A DNA stretch of 64,000 nt from an uncultured Formosa sp. GTDB taxonomy: Bacteria > Bacteroidota > Bacteroidia > Flavobacteriales > Flavobacteriaceae. This document shows positions 46,389-55,704 of the stretch, piece by piece. The translations under genes and the position numbers were made by a program. Within the stretch, counting starts at the first letter, position 1, and the number at the start of each line of letters is the position of its first letter. The notes under the pieces are model-generated. The model did not search any database. It was not told the DNA's origin and was given only the letters and a program-made list of their open reading frames with translations. The stretch lies in the NCBI RefSeq assembly GCF_947500765.1, contig NZ_CANMTH010000001.1, positions 496,001-560,000 of the forward strand, in the 5' to 3' direction.

Positions 46389-47189
46389 ATGAAAATTGCT
46401 ATAATTGGAACTGGAAATTTAGGGCATTCTATCGCAAAAGGTTTAATTATCGATAATGCGTTCACAACTCTATATTTAACCAAAAGAAATTTAGAATCAT
46501 TAAATGAGTTTGATGGCTATAAAAATGTAAGTATTACGAGCGATAATATTGAGGCTGTTCAAAAATCTGATATTTTAATTTTTGCAGTACAACCTGCACA
46601 TTTTGAAAACGTATTACAAGAAATTGTACCGCATTTAACAGAAAAACATGTACTTATTTCTACAGTAACAGGATTTTTAATTCCTAGAATGGAAAGTCTT
46701 GTTGGAGATAATCAATTTGTTATTCGTGCTATGCCTAATACGGCAATCGCTGTAGGTAAATCTATGACATGTATTTGTAGTAATACACAAGGCGCTAAAC
46801 GTGTGAAAATAGCAGAAGCCATATTTAATCGTTTAGGACATACTTTAATTATTCCAGAAAGTCAGATGCAGGCAGCAACAGTAGTTTGTGCAAGTGGAGT
46901 TGCTTTTTGGATGCGTTTAATTCGTGCCACGACACAAGCAGCAATTCAATTAGGTTTTGATGCCCAAGAAGCACAAGAGTTATCTATGCATACTTGCGAA
47001 GGCGCTGCAAGTTTGCTTATCCAAACAGGGAATCATCCAGAAGAAGAAATAGATAAAGTAACTACGCCAAAAGGATGTACTATTGAAGGGTTAAACGAAA
47101 TGGAACATAAAGGTTTAAGTTCGTCTCTAATTCAAGGTATGGTAGCTTCTTACAATAAAATTAGCAACATTAAAAAAGAGCAAATATGA
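46389..47189 (+). CDS. proC: Pyrroline-5-carboxylate reductase
   Basis: The 266 residues begin MKIAIIGTGNLGHSIAKGL, the NADPH-binding motif, and carry the C-terminal signature HPEEEIDKVTTPKGCTIEGLNEMEHKG. It makes proline from pyrroline-5-carboxylate. Its presence inside the arginine operon, overlapping argD by 4 nt (ATGA), is notable because it has no step in linear arginine synthesis. It may link ornithine and proline metabolism. No other pro gene is in the window. Confidence 0.94.
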   Translation: MKIAIIGTGNLGHSIAKGLIIDNAFTTLYLTKRNLESLNEFDGYKNVSITSDNIEAVQKSDILIFAVQPAHFENVLQEIVPHLTEKHVLISTVTGFLIPRMESLVGDNQFVIRAMPNTAIAVGKSMTCICSNTQGAKRVKIAEAIFNRLGHTLIIPESQMQAATVVCASGVAFWMRLIRATTQAAIQLGFDAQEAQELSMHTCEGAASLLIQTGNHPEEEIDKVTTPKGCTIEGLNEMEHKGLSSSLIQGMVASYNKISNIKKEQI

Positions 47190-48313
47190 GTTTGTTTCCA
47201 GTATATCCGCTTTACGATATTACCCCAGTAAAAGCGAAAGACGTTTTTGTTTACGATAACAAAGATGTAAAGTATTTAGATCTTTATGGTGGCCATGCTG
47301 TGATTTCAATCGGGCATGCGCATCCTACTTATGTAGATCGTATTACAAATCAATTACATCATATTGCTTTTTATAGTAATGCGGTTCAAAATCCGTTACA
47401 GGAACAATTAGCAACAGATTTAGCCGAGTTTTCAGGTTGTAAAGATTACCAATTATTTTTATGCAATTCGGGAGCAGAAGCTAATGAAAATGCATTGAAA
47501 TTGGCATCTTTCCACAATGGAAAATCTAAAATTATAGCCTTTAAAAATAGTTTCCATGGCCGTACATCTGCAGCTGTAGCAGCTACAGATAATCCTAAAA
47601 TTGTAGCGCCTTTAAATGCACAGCAAGAGGTCGAATTTTTTGAACTTGGAGATTTAGAAGGTGTAGAAAATGCTTTAAAAAACAATGATGTTTGTGCTGT
47701 AATTATAGAATTTATTCAAGGTGTTGGAGGTTTAGATGAAAGTACAACCGAATTTTATCAAGGTCTTGAACAATTATGTAAAGCAAATAATACATGTTTT
47801 ATTGCAGACGAAGTACAATCAGGTTTTGGAAGAACGGGAGATTTCTTTGCGTTTCAGAAACACAATATCACACCAGATATTATTTCACTGGCAAAAGGTA
47901 TGGGTAATGGCTTTCCTATTGGTGGGATTTTAATTCATCCAGATATTAAAGGATCGTTTGGATTGTTGGGTACCACTTTTGGAGGAAATCACTTGGCTTG
48001 TGCAGCATCATTAGCGGTTTTAGATGTGCTTAAAACAGAAAATTTATTAGCTCACACAAAAGAAATTTCAGCTTATTTTATTGAAAAAGCAGAACAATTA
48101 CCACAAATAAAAACAATTAAAGGTCGTGGTTTAATGTTAGGTTTAGAATTCGATTTTCCGATTTCCGATCTTAGAAAGAAACTTATTTTCGACCATCACA
48201 TATTTACTGGAAGTGCCAAAAATCCAAATTTATTAAGAATACTTCCACCATTAACGATTCAAAAAGAACATTTAGATATCTTTTTTGAAGCCTTAAAATC
48301 AGAATTAACATAG
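47186..48313 (+). CDS. argD: Acylornithine aminotransferase
   Basis: The 375 residues form a class III PLP aminotransferase with Lys237 in ISLAKGMGNGFPIGG, the LFLCNSGAEANENALKLA phosphate loop and the CFIADEVQSGFGRTG Asp motif. It transaminates acylglutamate semialdehyde to acylornithine. The start overlaps the proC stop; argF' starts 1 nt after its stop. Confidence 0.95.
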   Translation: MSLFPVYPLYDITPVKAKDVFVYDNKDVKYLDLYGGHAVISIGHAHPTYVDRITNQLHHIAFYSNAVQNPLQEQLATDLAEFSGCKDYQLFLCNSGAEANENALKLASFHNGKSKIIAFKNSFHGRTSAAVAATDNPKIVAPLNAQQEVEFFELGDLEGVENALKNNDVCAVIIEFIQGVGGLDESTTEFYQGLEQLCKANNTCFIADEVQSGFGRTGDFFAFQKHNITPDIISLAKGMGNGFPIGGILIHPDIKGSFGLLGTTFGGNHLACAASLAVLDVLKTENLLAHTKEISAYFIEKAEQLPQIKTIKGRGLMLGLEFDFPISDLRKKLIFDHHIFTGSAKNPNLLRILPPLTIQKEHLDIFFEALKSELT

Positions 48314-48314
48314 C

Positions 48315-49250
48315 ATGAAAAAATACACACAAATTTCAGATATTTCAAACCTTTCAGAAACTATTAAAGAGGCGATTCTTTTAAAAATGAATCCTTTCGG
48401 ACATAAACATTTAGGTTTAAATAAAACCTTAGTGATGTTGTTCTTTAATTCGAGTTTACGGACTCGATTAAGTACAGAAAAGGCTGCGAAAAATTTAGGA
48501 ATGAATGTGATGAGTCTAAATGTTAATGATGCATGGAATTTAGAGTTTGAAGACGGCACAGTTATGAATGCGAGTACTTCAGAGCATGTAAAGGAAGCTG
48601 CTAAGGTAATTTCTCAGTACGCCGATATTATTGCAGTACGTGCGTTCCCGAGTTTACAAGACAAAGAGAAAGATGGCTCTGAAATGGTTATTAAAAGTTT
48701 CGAAAAGTATGCGACTGTTCCCATTGTAAATATGGAAAGTGCTACAGCGCATCCGTTACAAGCTTTGGCAGATGCCATTACAATTTCAGAACTATCGGAG
48801 AAAGCAAGACCAAAAGTTGTGATGTCGTGGGCACCACATCCTAGAGCTTTGCCTCAAGCTGTACCAAATTCTTTTGTAGAAATGATGCGAAAAATGGAGG
48901 TGGATTTAGTGATTACACATCCAGAGGGTTACGAGTTAAATCCTGAAATTACAAAAGATACACCAATTAATCATAATCAAGAAGAGGCCTTAAAGGATGC
49001 CGATTTTGTCTATGCTAAAAACTGGAGTAGTTATACAGATTATGGTAAAATTTTAAATACAGATCCTAATTGGATGATTACTAAAGATAAATTAGGGCAT
49101 GCTAAATTTATGCACTGTTTACCAGTGAGACGAAATGTAATTGTAGAAGATGCTGTACTTGATAGTGATCAATCTATCGTGATGGAAGAAGCGAATAACC
49201 GAACGTATGCTGCACAAATAGTCCTGAAAGAAATACTTGAAAATCTGTAA
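48315..49250 (+). CDS. argF': N-acylornithine carbamoyltransferase (acetyl- or succinylornithine)
   Basis: The 311 residues carry the carbamoyl-phosphate motif NSSLRTRLSTEKA, an altered form of the STRTR motif of ordinary ornithine carbamoyltransferase, and HCLPVRRNV near the C-terminus. These mark the acylornithine branch (AOTCase/SOTCase) known from Xanthomonas and Bacteroides. The residue before the conserved EH (STSEHVKEA) is Ser89. As I recall, a Glu near this position favours acetyl substrates and its loss favours succinyl substrates, but I cannot verify the alignment. The use of an acylated intermediate implies that ArgE acts after this step. Confidence 0.9.
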   Translation: MKKYTQISDISNLSETIKEAILLKMNPFGHKHLGLNKTLVMLFFNSSLRTRLSTEKAAKNLGMNVMSLNVNDAWNLEFEDGTVMNASTSEHVKEAAKVISQYADIIAVRAFPSLQDKEKDGSEMVIKSFEKYATVPIVNMESATAHPLQALADAITISELSEKARPKVVMSWAPHPRALPQAVPNSFVEMMRKMEVDLVITHPEGYELNPEITKDTPINHNQEEALKDADFVYAKNWSSYTDYGKILNTDPNWMITKDKLGHAKFMHCLPVRRNVIVEDAVLDSDQSIVMEEANNRTYAAQIVLKEILENL

Positions 49251-49251
49251 T

Positions 49252-50028
49252 ATGGAAACATTAAAGGTTATAAAAATTGGTGGAAATATTATTGATGATG
49301 ATAGTGCTTTATCCCATTTTCTAGAACAATTCGCAACTATTCAAGGTCCTAAATTATTAGTGCACGGTGGAGGGAAATTAGCTACTAAAATGGCTAAATC
49401 TATGAACATTGAAGTGCAAATGGTAGATGGAAGACGCATTACAGACGCAGATACTCTAGATATTATCACCATGGTTTACGGCGGAAAAATTAATAAAAAT
49501 ATTATTGCGCAATTACAAGCCAATAATTGTAATAGTGTTGGGTTTACAGGAGCAGACGGCAATGTAATAGTTTCAGAAAAGCGTCCAGTTACAACTATAG
49601 ACTATGGGTTTGTAGGCGATGTAAAACGTGTGAATACAAAAGTGCCAAAAGTGCTTTTAGAAAACGGTATTACACCTGTGTTTTGTGCTATTACGCATAA
49701 CGAAAACGGGCAGTTGTTAAATACAAATGCAGACACTGTAACTTCTGAATTAGCTATTGGCTTTGCAGATATATATAAAGTAGAGCTGTATTATTGTTTC
49801 GAGAAAGATGGTGTGTTATTAGATGTCGACGACCCGAATTCGGTGATTGAAGACATTAATACCAAAAATTATGAAACGTTAAAAACAGAGGGTGTTATTA
49901 CAGATGGTATGCTTCCAAAACTAGATAATTGTTTTCATGCCATATCTAATCACGTTTATAAAGTGTGCTTAGGAAAACCAGACATGTTATTTAATCAGAA
50001 TACAAAACATACAACCATTCAAGCCTAA
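49252..50028 (+). CDS. argB: N-acylglutamate kinase
   Basis: From the ATG at 49252 (METLKVIKIGGNIID) the protein is 258 residues. The frame is open 5 codons upstream (49237), but that part lies inside argF'. The amino-acid kinase motifs KIGGN, LLVHGGGKLATKMA and VDGRRITDADTLDIITMVYGG are intact. It phosphorylates the acylated glutamate. Its stop codon overlaps the argE start (TAATG). Confidence 0.94.
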   Translation: METLKVIKIGGNIIDDDSALSHFLEQFATIQGPKLLVHGGGKLATKMAKSMNIEVQMVDGRRITDADTLDIITMVYGGKINKNIIAQLQANNCNSVGFTGADGNVIVSEKRPVTTIDYGFVGDVKRVNTKVPKVLLENGITPVFCAITHNENGQLLNTNADTVTSELAIGFADIYKVELYYCFEKDGVLLDVDDPNSVIEDINTKNYETLKTEGVITDGMLPKLDNCFHAISNHVYKVCLGKPDMLFNQNTKHTTIQA

Positions 50029-51092
50029 TGATGACGCAACAATTAACAGAAGAAGCCATATTATTGCTTAAAAATCTGATAGAAACACAATCGTTTTCTT
50101 CAGAAGAAGATAAAACAGCGCAGCTTATAGAAGCTTGGTTTAAACAAAAAAATATTCCGTATACACGAACAAAAAATAATGTTTGGGCTACTAATGCAGA
50201 TTTTACAGAAGGCAAGCCAACACTACTTTTAAACTCGCACCATGATACTGTTAAACCTAATAGCGCCTATACCAAAGATCCACTTAAAGCGATTGTTGAA
50301 GATGGTAAATTATATGGTTTAGGGAGTAATGATGCTGGCGGGTGTTTAGTATCATTAATTGCAACATTCACTTATTTTTATAATAAACCAAACCTAAAAT
50401 ATAATTTAGTTATAGTTGCTTCTGCTGAAGAAGAAAGCAGTGGGCCAAATGGTTTAAATAGTATGTTATCAATAATTCCAAAAATTGATGTCGCTATTGT
50501 AGGCGAACCCACATTAATGAATTTGGCAATTGCAGAAAAAGGATTGGTTGTGTTTGATGCTAAAGTAAAAGGAACGCCAAGTCACGCAGCACATCCAAAT
50601 AACGATAATGCTATTTACAATACCATTGAAGTTTTGAATTGGTTTAAAGATTATAAGTTTGATAGATCATCAGAATCTTTAGGTGACGTTAAAATGACGG
50701 TATCTCAGATCTCTGCAGGCAAACAGCATAATGCCATTCCTGCTGAAGTTGAATTGGTCATAGATGTACGTGTTAATGATAAATATACCAATGCAGAGAT
50801 TAACGACATTTTAGTAAAAGAAGCGCCTTGTACAGAAATTAAAGCAAGAAGTTTACGATTAAACTCATCGTCTATTCCTAAAGATCACGAATTGGTAAAA
50901 GCAGGTCTTGAAATAGGAAGAACCACTTACGGGTCTCCAACATTATCAGATCAATCTGTTTTAAGCTGCTCGTCTTTAAAATTAGGACCTGGAGATAGCA
51001 CAAGATCTCATTCTGCAGACGAATTTATTTATTTAAACGAAATTGAAGAAGGTATAGCGATTTACATTCAATTATTAGAAAAAATACTTTAA
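50028..51092 (+). CDS. argE: N-acyl-citrulline/ornithine deacylase (M20 family)
   Basis: The 354 residues are an M20 metallopeptidase with metal ligands in LLLNSHHDTVKPN and GLGSNDAGGCL, the AEEESSGPNGL motif and a dimerisation domain (KGTPSHAAHPNNDNAIYNTIE). Two adjacent ATG codons are possible starts. Because carbamoylation here acts on acylornithine, the likely substrate is N-acylcitrulline. The next gene, argH, begins 46 nt downstream. Confidence 0.9.
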   Translation: MMTQQLTEEAILLLKNLIETQSFSSEEDKTAQLIEAWFKQKNIPYTRTKNNVWATNADFTEGKPTLLLNSHHDTVKPNSAYTKDPLKAIVEDGKLYGLGSNDAGGCLVSLIATFTYFYNKPNLKYNLVIVASAEEESSGPNGLNSMLSIIPKIDVAIVGEPTLMNLAIAEKGLVVFDAKVKGTPSHAAHPNNDNAIYNTIEVLNWFKDYKFDRSSESLGDVKMTVSQISAGKQHNAIPAEVELVIDVRVNDKYTNAEINDILVKEAPCTEIKARSLRLNSSSIPKDHELVKAGLEIGRTTYGSPTLSDQSVLSCSSLKLGPGDSTRSHSADEFIYLNEIEEGIAIYIQLLEKIL

Positions 51093-51138
51093 TTATTTAG
51101 GCTGTTATCTTTCAGCTTAAACTATAAAAATCTTACTT

Positions 51139-52416
51139 ATGAAACTTTGGGACAAAGGGCTTTCAATCGATAAAAAAATAGAACAATTCACTGTTGGAAA
51201 CGACAGAGAAATTGATATTCATATTGCAAAATATGACGTTATAGCTTCTAAAGCACATGCAAAGATGCTTGAAAGTATTGGTATAATAACAGCAGAAGAA
51301 TTAGAACAATTATTAGGAGGACTAGATATATTAGAAACTCAGATTGAAGATGGCACATTTGTAATTGAAGAAGATTTTGAAGATGTGCATTCTAAAATAG
51401 AATTCGAATTAACAAAAACGTTAGGCGATGTGGGTAAAAAAATCCATACGGCACGTTCTAGAAACGATCAAGTTTTAGTCGCACTTCAATTGTATTTCAA
51501 AGAAGAATTAAAAACTATTCAAGATAAAACTAAAACATTTTTTGATACGCTTATTGGGTTAGCCGAAACTCATAAAGGTTCACTATTACCTGGTTATACA
51601 CATTTACAAGTCGCCATGCCATCGTCTTTTGGGGTTTGGTTTTCTGCTTATGCAGAGTTGTTGATTGATGATGTTTATATGTTACAAGCTGCTCAAAAAG
51701 TAGCCGATCAGAATCCGTTAGGTTCAGCGGCAGGTTATGGTAGCTCTTTTCCAATAGATCGTGAGTTAACAACTAAAGAAATGGGTTTTTCAACCTTAAA
51801 ATATAATGTGGTTGCAGCGCAAATGAGTCGTGGTAAAAGTGAACGTACCATTGCAGCTGCATTAGGAAGTTTAGCGAATACATTGTCGCGTTTTGCTATG
51901 GATATTTGCTTATATAATAGTCAGAATTTTGGTTTTATAGCCTTCCCAGACGAGTTAACAACCGGAAGTAGTATTATGCCACACAAGAAGAATCCTGATG
52001 TGTTTGAATTGATTCGTGGAAAATGTAACAAGATTCAAGCGCTACAAACAGAGATGGTATTAATTACGAATAATTTACCTAGTGGGTATCATCGTGACTA
52101 TCAGTTATTAAAAGAGAACATGATTCAGGCACTAGAAGATATTAAAGATATTTTAGACATCTTTAATTTTTCAATAGCACAGGTTAAAGTGAAAAATATT
52201 GATTTACATGACGAGAAATATAAATTTTTATTCACTGTAGATAATATCAATACTTTGGTAGTTGAAGGGATGTCGTTTAGAGATGCTTACAAAAAGATTG
52301 GTGGCGAAGTAGAAGCGGGAACTTATGTGCCAGACGATTCAAAAAAACACACGCATTTAGGAAGTATTCATAATCTAGGATTAGATAAAATAAGTGAAAA
52401 ATTTCCTAAACTATAA
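51139..52416 (+). CDS. argH: Argininosuccinate lyase
   Basis: The 425 residues carry the fumarase/aspartase superfamily signature TGSSIMPHKKNPDVFELIRGK with the flexible catalytic Ser loop, and HTARSRNDQVLVALQLYFKE. It splits argininosuccinate to arginine and fumarate, the last step of the operon. Compared with enteric ArgH (about 457 residues) it is slightly short at the C-terminus. A bidirectional terminator follows. Confidence 0.95.
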   Translation: MKLWDKGLSIDKKIEQFTVGNDREIDIHIAKYDVIASKAHAKMLESIGIITAEELEQLLGGLDILETQIEDGTFVIEEDFEDVHSKIEFELTKTLGDVGKKIHTARSRNDQVLVALQLYFKEELKTIQDKTKTFFDTLIGLAETHKGSLLPGYTHLQVAMPSSFGVWFSAYAELLIDDVYMLQAAQKVADQNPLGSAAGYGSSFPIDRELTTKEMGFSTLKYNVVAAQMSRGKSERTIAAALGSLANTLSRFAMDICLYNSQNFGFIAFPDELTTGSSIMPHKKNPDVFELIRGKCNKIQALQTEMVLITNNLPSGYHRDYQLLKENMIQALEDIKDILDIFNFSIAQVKVKNIDLHDEKYKFLFTVDNINTLVVEGMSFRDAYKKIGGEVEAGTYVPDDSKKHTHLGSIHNLGLDKISEKFPKL

Positions 52417-52433
52417 AGTCATATATTTATCAT

Positions 52434-52473
52434 AAAAAAAGCGCCTTAGTAATTAAACTCAGGCGCTTTTTTT
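52434..52473. terminator. Bidirectional terminator between argH and leuB
   Basis: AAAAAAAGCGCCT (52434-52446) pairs with AGGCGCTTTTTTT (52461-52473). A/T tracts on both sides let it stop transcription from both converging operons. Confidence 0.9.
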
Positions 52474-52493
52474 ATTTTATAATAAATCGAAAT

Positions 52494-53612
52494 TTAGATA
52501 ATAGTAGATTGACCTAAGTGAATGTTCGAAAAGTTATGATTTGAATCTTTAGGATTACTAATAAAATCAGCAATAAAATCTCCAACTTTAGTTGTTGTAA
52601 TATTATCGTATTTCGTATTTAAATCGGGTGTAGTAATATGAAGTGCTAAAGACTTATCTACAGCAGTTCTAATTAAATCAGCTTCGTCGTTTAAATCAAA
52701 ATGATCTAATAACATTGCTGCTGATAATATTGAAGCAATAGGATTTGCAATACCTTTGTTTGTTGCTTGCGGGTAAGACCCGTGAATAGGCTCGAACATC
52801 GCATATTTATCTCCTACAGAAGCCGAAGCTAATAAACCTATAGATCCTCCAATAACACTAGCCTCGTCGCTAATAATGTCTCCAAACATGTTTTCAGTTA
52901 AAATAACATCAAACTGTTTTGGATTTAATATCATTTGCATTGCAGCATTATCTATAAATAAGAAATCTAATTCTATATCCTTATAACTTTTAGCAACTTC
53001 TGTAACGACTTTACGCCATAAACGAGATGTTTCTAAAACATTTGCTTTGTCTATTAAAGTCAGTTTTTTTCTTCTAGATTGTGCTGCTTTAAATGCTAAA
53101 TGTGCTACGCGTTCGATTTCTTCTCGAGAATATTCACATAAATCTGAAGCTGAATTTCCGTCTTCACTTGTTTCTTTTTTTCCGAAGTAAATACCACCAG
53201 TAAGTTCGCGATAAATGCTAATATCTGTACCTTTAATAATATCTTTCTTTAAAGGCGATTTACTTAAAAGTGTATCGTATGCTTTAACAGGTCTTATATT
53301 GGCATATAAACCTAAAGACTTTCTAAGTGCTAGTAAGCCTTGTTCTGGACGTACTTTTGCAGATGGATCATTATCATATTTAGGATCTCCAATAGCTCCA
53401 AATAATAAAGCATCACTTATTTTACAAAGATCAAGAGTTGCCTCTGGTAATGGATTACCCGTTTCATCTATAGCTATTGCACCAACAGGTGCGTATTTAA
53501 AATTGAATGTATGATTAAATTCTAAAGCAATGGCTTTAAGAACTTTTATTGATTGAGCAGTGACTTCTGGTCCTATCCCATCTCCTGCTAATACTGCTAT
53601 GTTTAGTTTCAT
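52494..53612 (-). CDS. leuB: 3-isopropylmalate dehydrogenase
   Basis: The 372 residues begin MKLNIAVLAGDGIGPEVTAQ and carry TENMFGDIISDEASVIGGSIGLLASAS, in shortened form the Mg2+ and NAD-binding signature, with EPIHGSYPQATNKGIANP. The enzyme oxidatively decarboxylates 3-isopropylmalate. It is the last gene of leuACDB, separated from leuD by a 63-nt spacer that forms a hairpin. Confidence 0.95.
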   Translation of the reverse strand: MKLNIAVLAGDGIGPEVTAQSIKVLKAIALEFNHTFNFKYAPVGAIAIDETGNPLPEATLDLCKISDALLFGAIGDPKYDNDPSAKVRPEQGLLALRKSLGLYANIRPVKAYDTLLSKSPLKKDIIKGTDISIYRELTGGIYFGKKETSEDGNSASDLCEYSREEIERVAHLAFKAAQSRRKKLTLIDKANVLETSRLWRKVVTEVAKSYKDIELDFLFIDNAAMQMILNPKQFDVILTENMFGDIISDEASVIGGSIGLLASASVGDKYAMFEPIHGSYPQATNKGIANPIASILSAAMLLDHFDLNDEADLIRTAVDKSLALHITTPDLNTKYDNITTTKVGDFIADFISNPKDSNHNFSNIHLGQSTII

Positions 53613-53631
53613 AAGAATTGTTTTTTAGAGG

Positions 53632-53679
53632 CTGAAAACAGTATAACGCCTTATATGTTTTTTAAGACTGTGTTTTCAG
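53632..53679 (-). promoter_or_regulatory. Hairpin between leuD and leuB
   Basis: CTGAAAACACAGT (53679-53667 on the minus strand) can pair with ACTGTTTTCAG (53642-53632) with a small bulge. It overlaps the leuD stop codon and lacks a good T-run, so mRNA processing or stabilisation seems likelier than termination. Confidence 0.45.
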
Positions 53680-54260
53680 GATTTAGCTTCAAAAGCTAAT
53701 ATAGCATCTTTTTTGCTTAATAAATAATCGATGTCGTCATAACCATTTATAAGACATGTTTTTTTGTATGGGTCGATATCAAATTTCTCTGATAAATCGG
53801 TGTCTTTAATAGAAATAGTTTGATCCTCTAAATTTACACTAATTATTGTTTCAGGGTCTGTTGTAATGTGTTTAAATAATTCTTTTAAATATGCTGGAGT
53901 AACTTGAATTGGTAAAATTCCGTTATTCAGTGCATTTCCTTTAAAAATATCAGCAAAAAAACTAGAGACTACAACTTTTAATCCATAATCTGCTATTGCC
54001 CATGCCGCATGCTCGCGACTGGAACCACAACCAAAATTATCTCCGGCTACTAGGATGCTTCCCATATAAGTGGTGTCATTTAAAGGGAATTCTTCGTTTA
54101 GGTCTCCGTTTTTATTAAATCTCCAATCTCTAAATACATTATCCCCAAAACCTTCTCTATCTGTTGCTTTTAAGAAACGTGCAGGAATAATTTGATCTGT
54201 ATCTATGTTTTCTATATCTAATGGAATGGCTCTAGAATGTAATGTTGTAAACTTTTCCAT
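53676..54260 (-). CDS. leuD: 3-isopropylmalate dehydratase, small subunit
   Basis: The 194 residues contain [22 protein letters not shown] and [21 protein letters not shown], the aconitase-swivel domain signatures. It forms isopropylmalate isomerase with LeuC. Its start codon directly follows the leuC stop, so the two subunits are translationally coupled. Confidence 0.96.
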   Translation of the reverse strand: MEKFTTLHSRAIPLDIENIDTDQIIPARFLKATDREGFGDNVFRDWRFNKNGDLNEEFPLNDTTYMGSILVAGDNFGCGSSREHAAWAIADYGLKVVVSSFFADIFKGNALNNGILPIQVTPAYLKELFKHITTDPETIISVNLEDQTISIKDTDLSEKFDIDPYKKTCLINGYDDIDYLLSKKDAILAFEAKS

Positions 54261-55643
54261 TTAGTTTAAGTGTTTTGTAATGTCTATAATCTTTCCTTCT
54301 ACCGCTGTTGCTGCTGCAACTAACGGACTTGCTAAAATGGTTCTAGCACCCTGACCTTGTCGTCCTTCAAAATTTCTATTTGAAGTAGATACACAATATT
54401 CATCTTGCGGAATTTTATCATCATTCATCGCTAAACATGCCGAACATCCTGGTTGACGGAGTTCGAAACCAGCATCTGTAAAAATGTCTTTAAGACCTTC
54501 TTCAATGATTTGTGTTTCAACCAACTTACTACCTGGAACTAACCAAGCAGTAACGTTAGGTGCTTTTTGTTTGCCTTTGATGTATTGAGCAGCTACTCTA
54601 AAATCTTCGATTCTAGAGTTGGTACAGCTACCAATAAAGACAAAATTAATTGGTTTGTTTATAAGAGATTCGCCTTTTTTGAAGTTCATGTATTTTAATG
54701 ATTTTTCAAAAGAAGCATCGTTAAGTGTAGGGATGTTTTCTGTTACTTTTATCCCCATACCAGGGTTAGTTCCGTAGGTAACCATAGGTTCTATGTCTTC
54801 AGCATCGAAGATGTATTCTTTATCGAATACAGCATCATCATCTGTAGGTAGTGTTTTCCAATAAGCTACTTTCTTTTCAAATTCTTCACCTTTAGGTGCA
54901 AATTCGCGACCTTCTACATAGTCGAATGTTGTTTGATCTGGTGCAATCATACCTCCACGAGCACCCATTTCAATACTCATATTACAAACCGTCATACGGC
55001 CTTCCATACTCATGTTTTGAAATACGTCTCCAGCATATTCACAGAAATATCCTGTACCTGCGTTGGTTCCTAATTTTGCAATGATATATAAAATAACATC
55101 TTTAGGAAGTACACCATTTTTTAATTTACCATTTACAGAAACACGTAAGCTTTTAGGTTTAGTTAAAAGTAAACATTGACTAGCAAAAACTTGAGCAACC
55201 TGACTTGTACCGATTCCAAAAGCAATAGTTCCAAATGCACCATGTGTAGAGGTATGACTATCTCCACATACGATTGTCATTCCAGGTTGTGTGATACCTA
55301 ATTCGGGTGACATAACGTGCACTATTCCATTGTATTTGTGACCTAATTCAAAAAGTGTGATTCCGTTGTCGGTACAGTTTTTTGATAGTTGCTCAAGCTG
55401 ATGTCTAGATAACGTATCTTGTATTGGTAAATGTTGATTTGTTGTTGGTGTATTATGATCTGCTGTTGCCACAATTTGGTTGGGTCTAAACACAGGAATG
55501 TCTCTGTCTTTTAACTCGTTAAAAGCTTGTGGGCTTGTTACTTCATGTATTAAATGTTTATCAATGTACAATACTTGTGGACCATTTTCTATGGCGTCAA
55601 CTACATGTGCATCCCAAACTTTATCAAATAATGTTTTTTTCAT
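54261..55643 (-). CDS. leuC: 3-isopropylmalate dehydratase, large subunit
   Basis: The 460 residues have the 4Fe-4S cysteines in [13 protein letters not shown] and [12 protein letters not shown], plus [21 protein letters not shown]. The enzyme isomerises 2- to 3-isopropylmalate. It is the second gene of leuACDB, 61 nt downstream of leuA and directly abutting leuD. Confidence 0.96.
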   Translation of the reverse strand: MKKTLFDKVWDAHVVDAIENGPQVLYIDKHLIHEVTSPQAFNELKDRDIPVFRPNQIVATADHNTPTTNQHLPIQDTLSRHQLEQLSKNCTDNGITLFELGHKYNGIVHVMSPELGITQPGMTIVCGDSHTSTHGAFGTIAFGIGTSQVAQVFASQCLLLTKPKSLRVSVNGKLKNGVLPKDVILYIIAKLGTNAGTGYFCEYAGDVFQNMSMEGRMTVCNMSIEMGARGGMIAPDQTTFDYVEGREFAPKGEEFEKKVAYWKTLPTDDDAVFDKEYIFDAEDIEPMVTYGTNPGMGIKVTENIPTLNDASFEKSLKYMNFKKGESLINKPINFVFIGSCTNSRIEDFRVAAQYIKGKQKAPNVTAWLVPGSKLVETQIIEEGLKDIFTDAGFELRQPGCSACLAMNDDKIPQDEYCVSTSNRNFEGRQGQGARTILASPLVAAATAVEGKIIDITKHLN

Positions 55644-55704
55644 TTCATGTTGTTTTTGCTATTTCATTTCAAATTTAATTTATGAAACAGACTTTTAGCT
55701 TATT

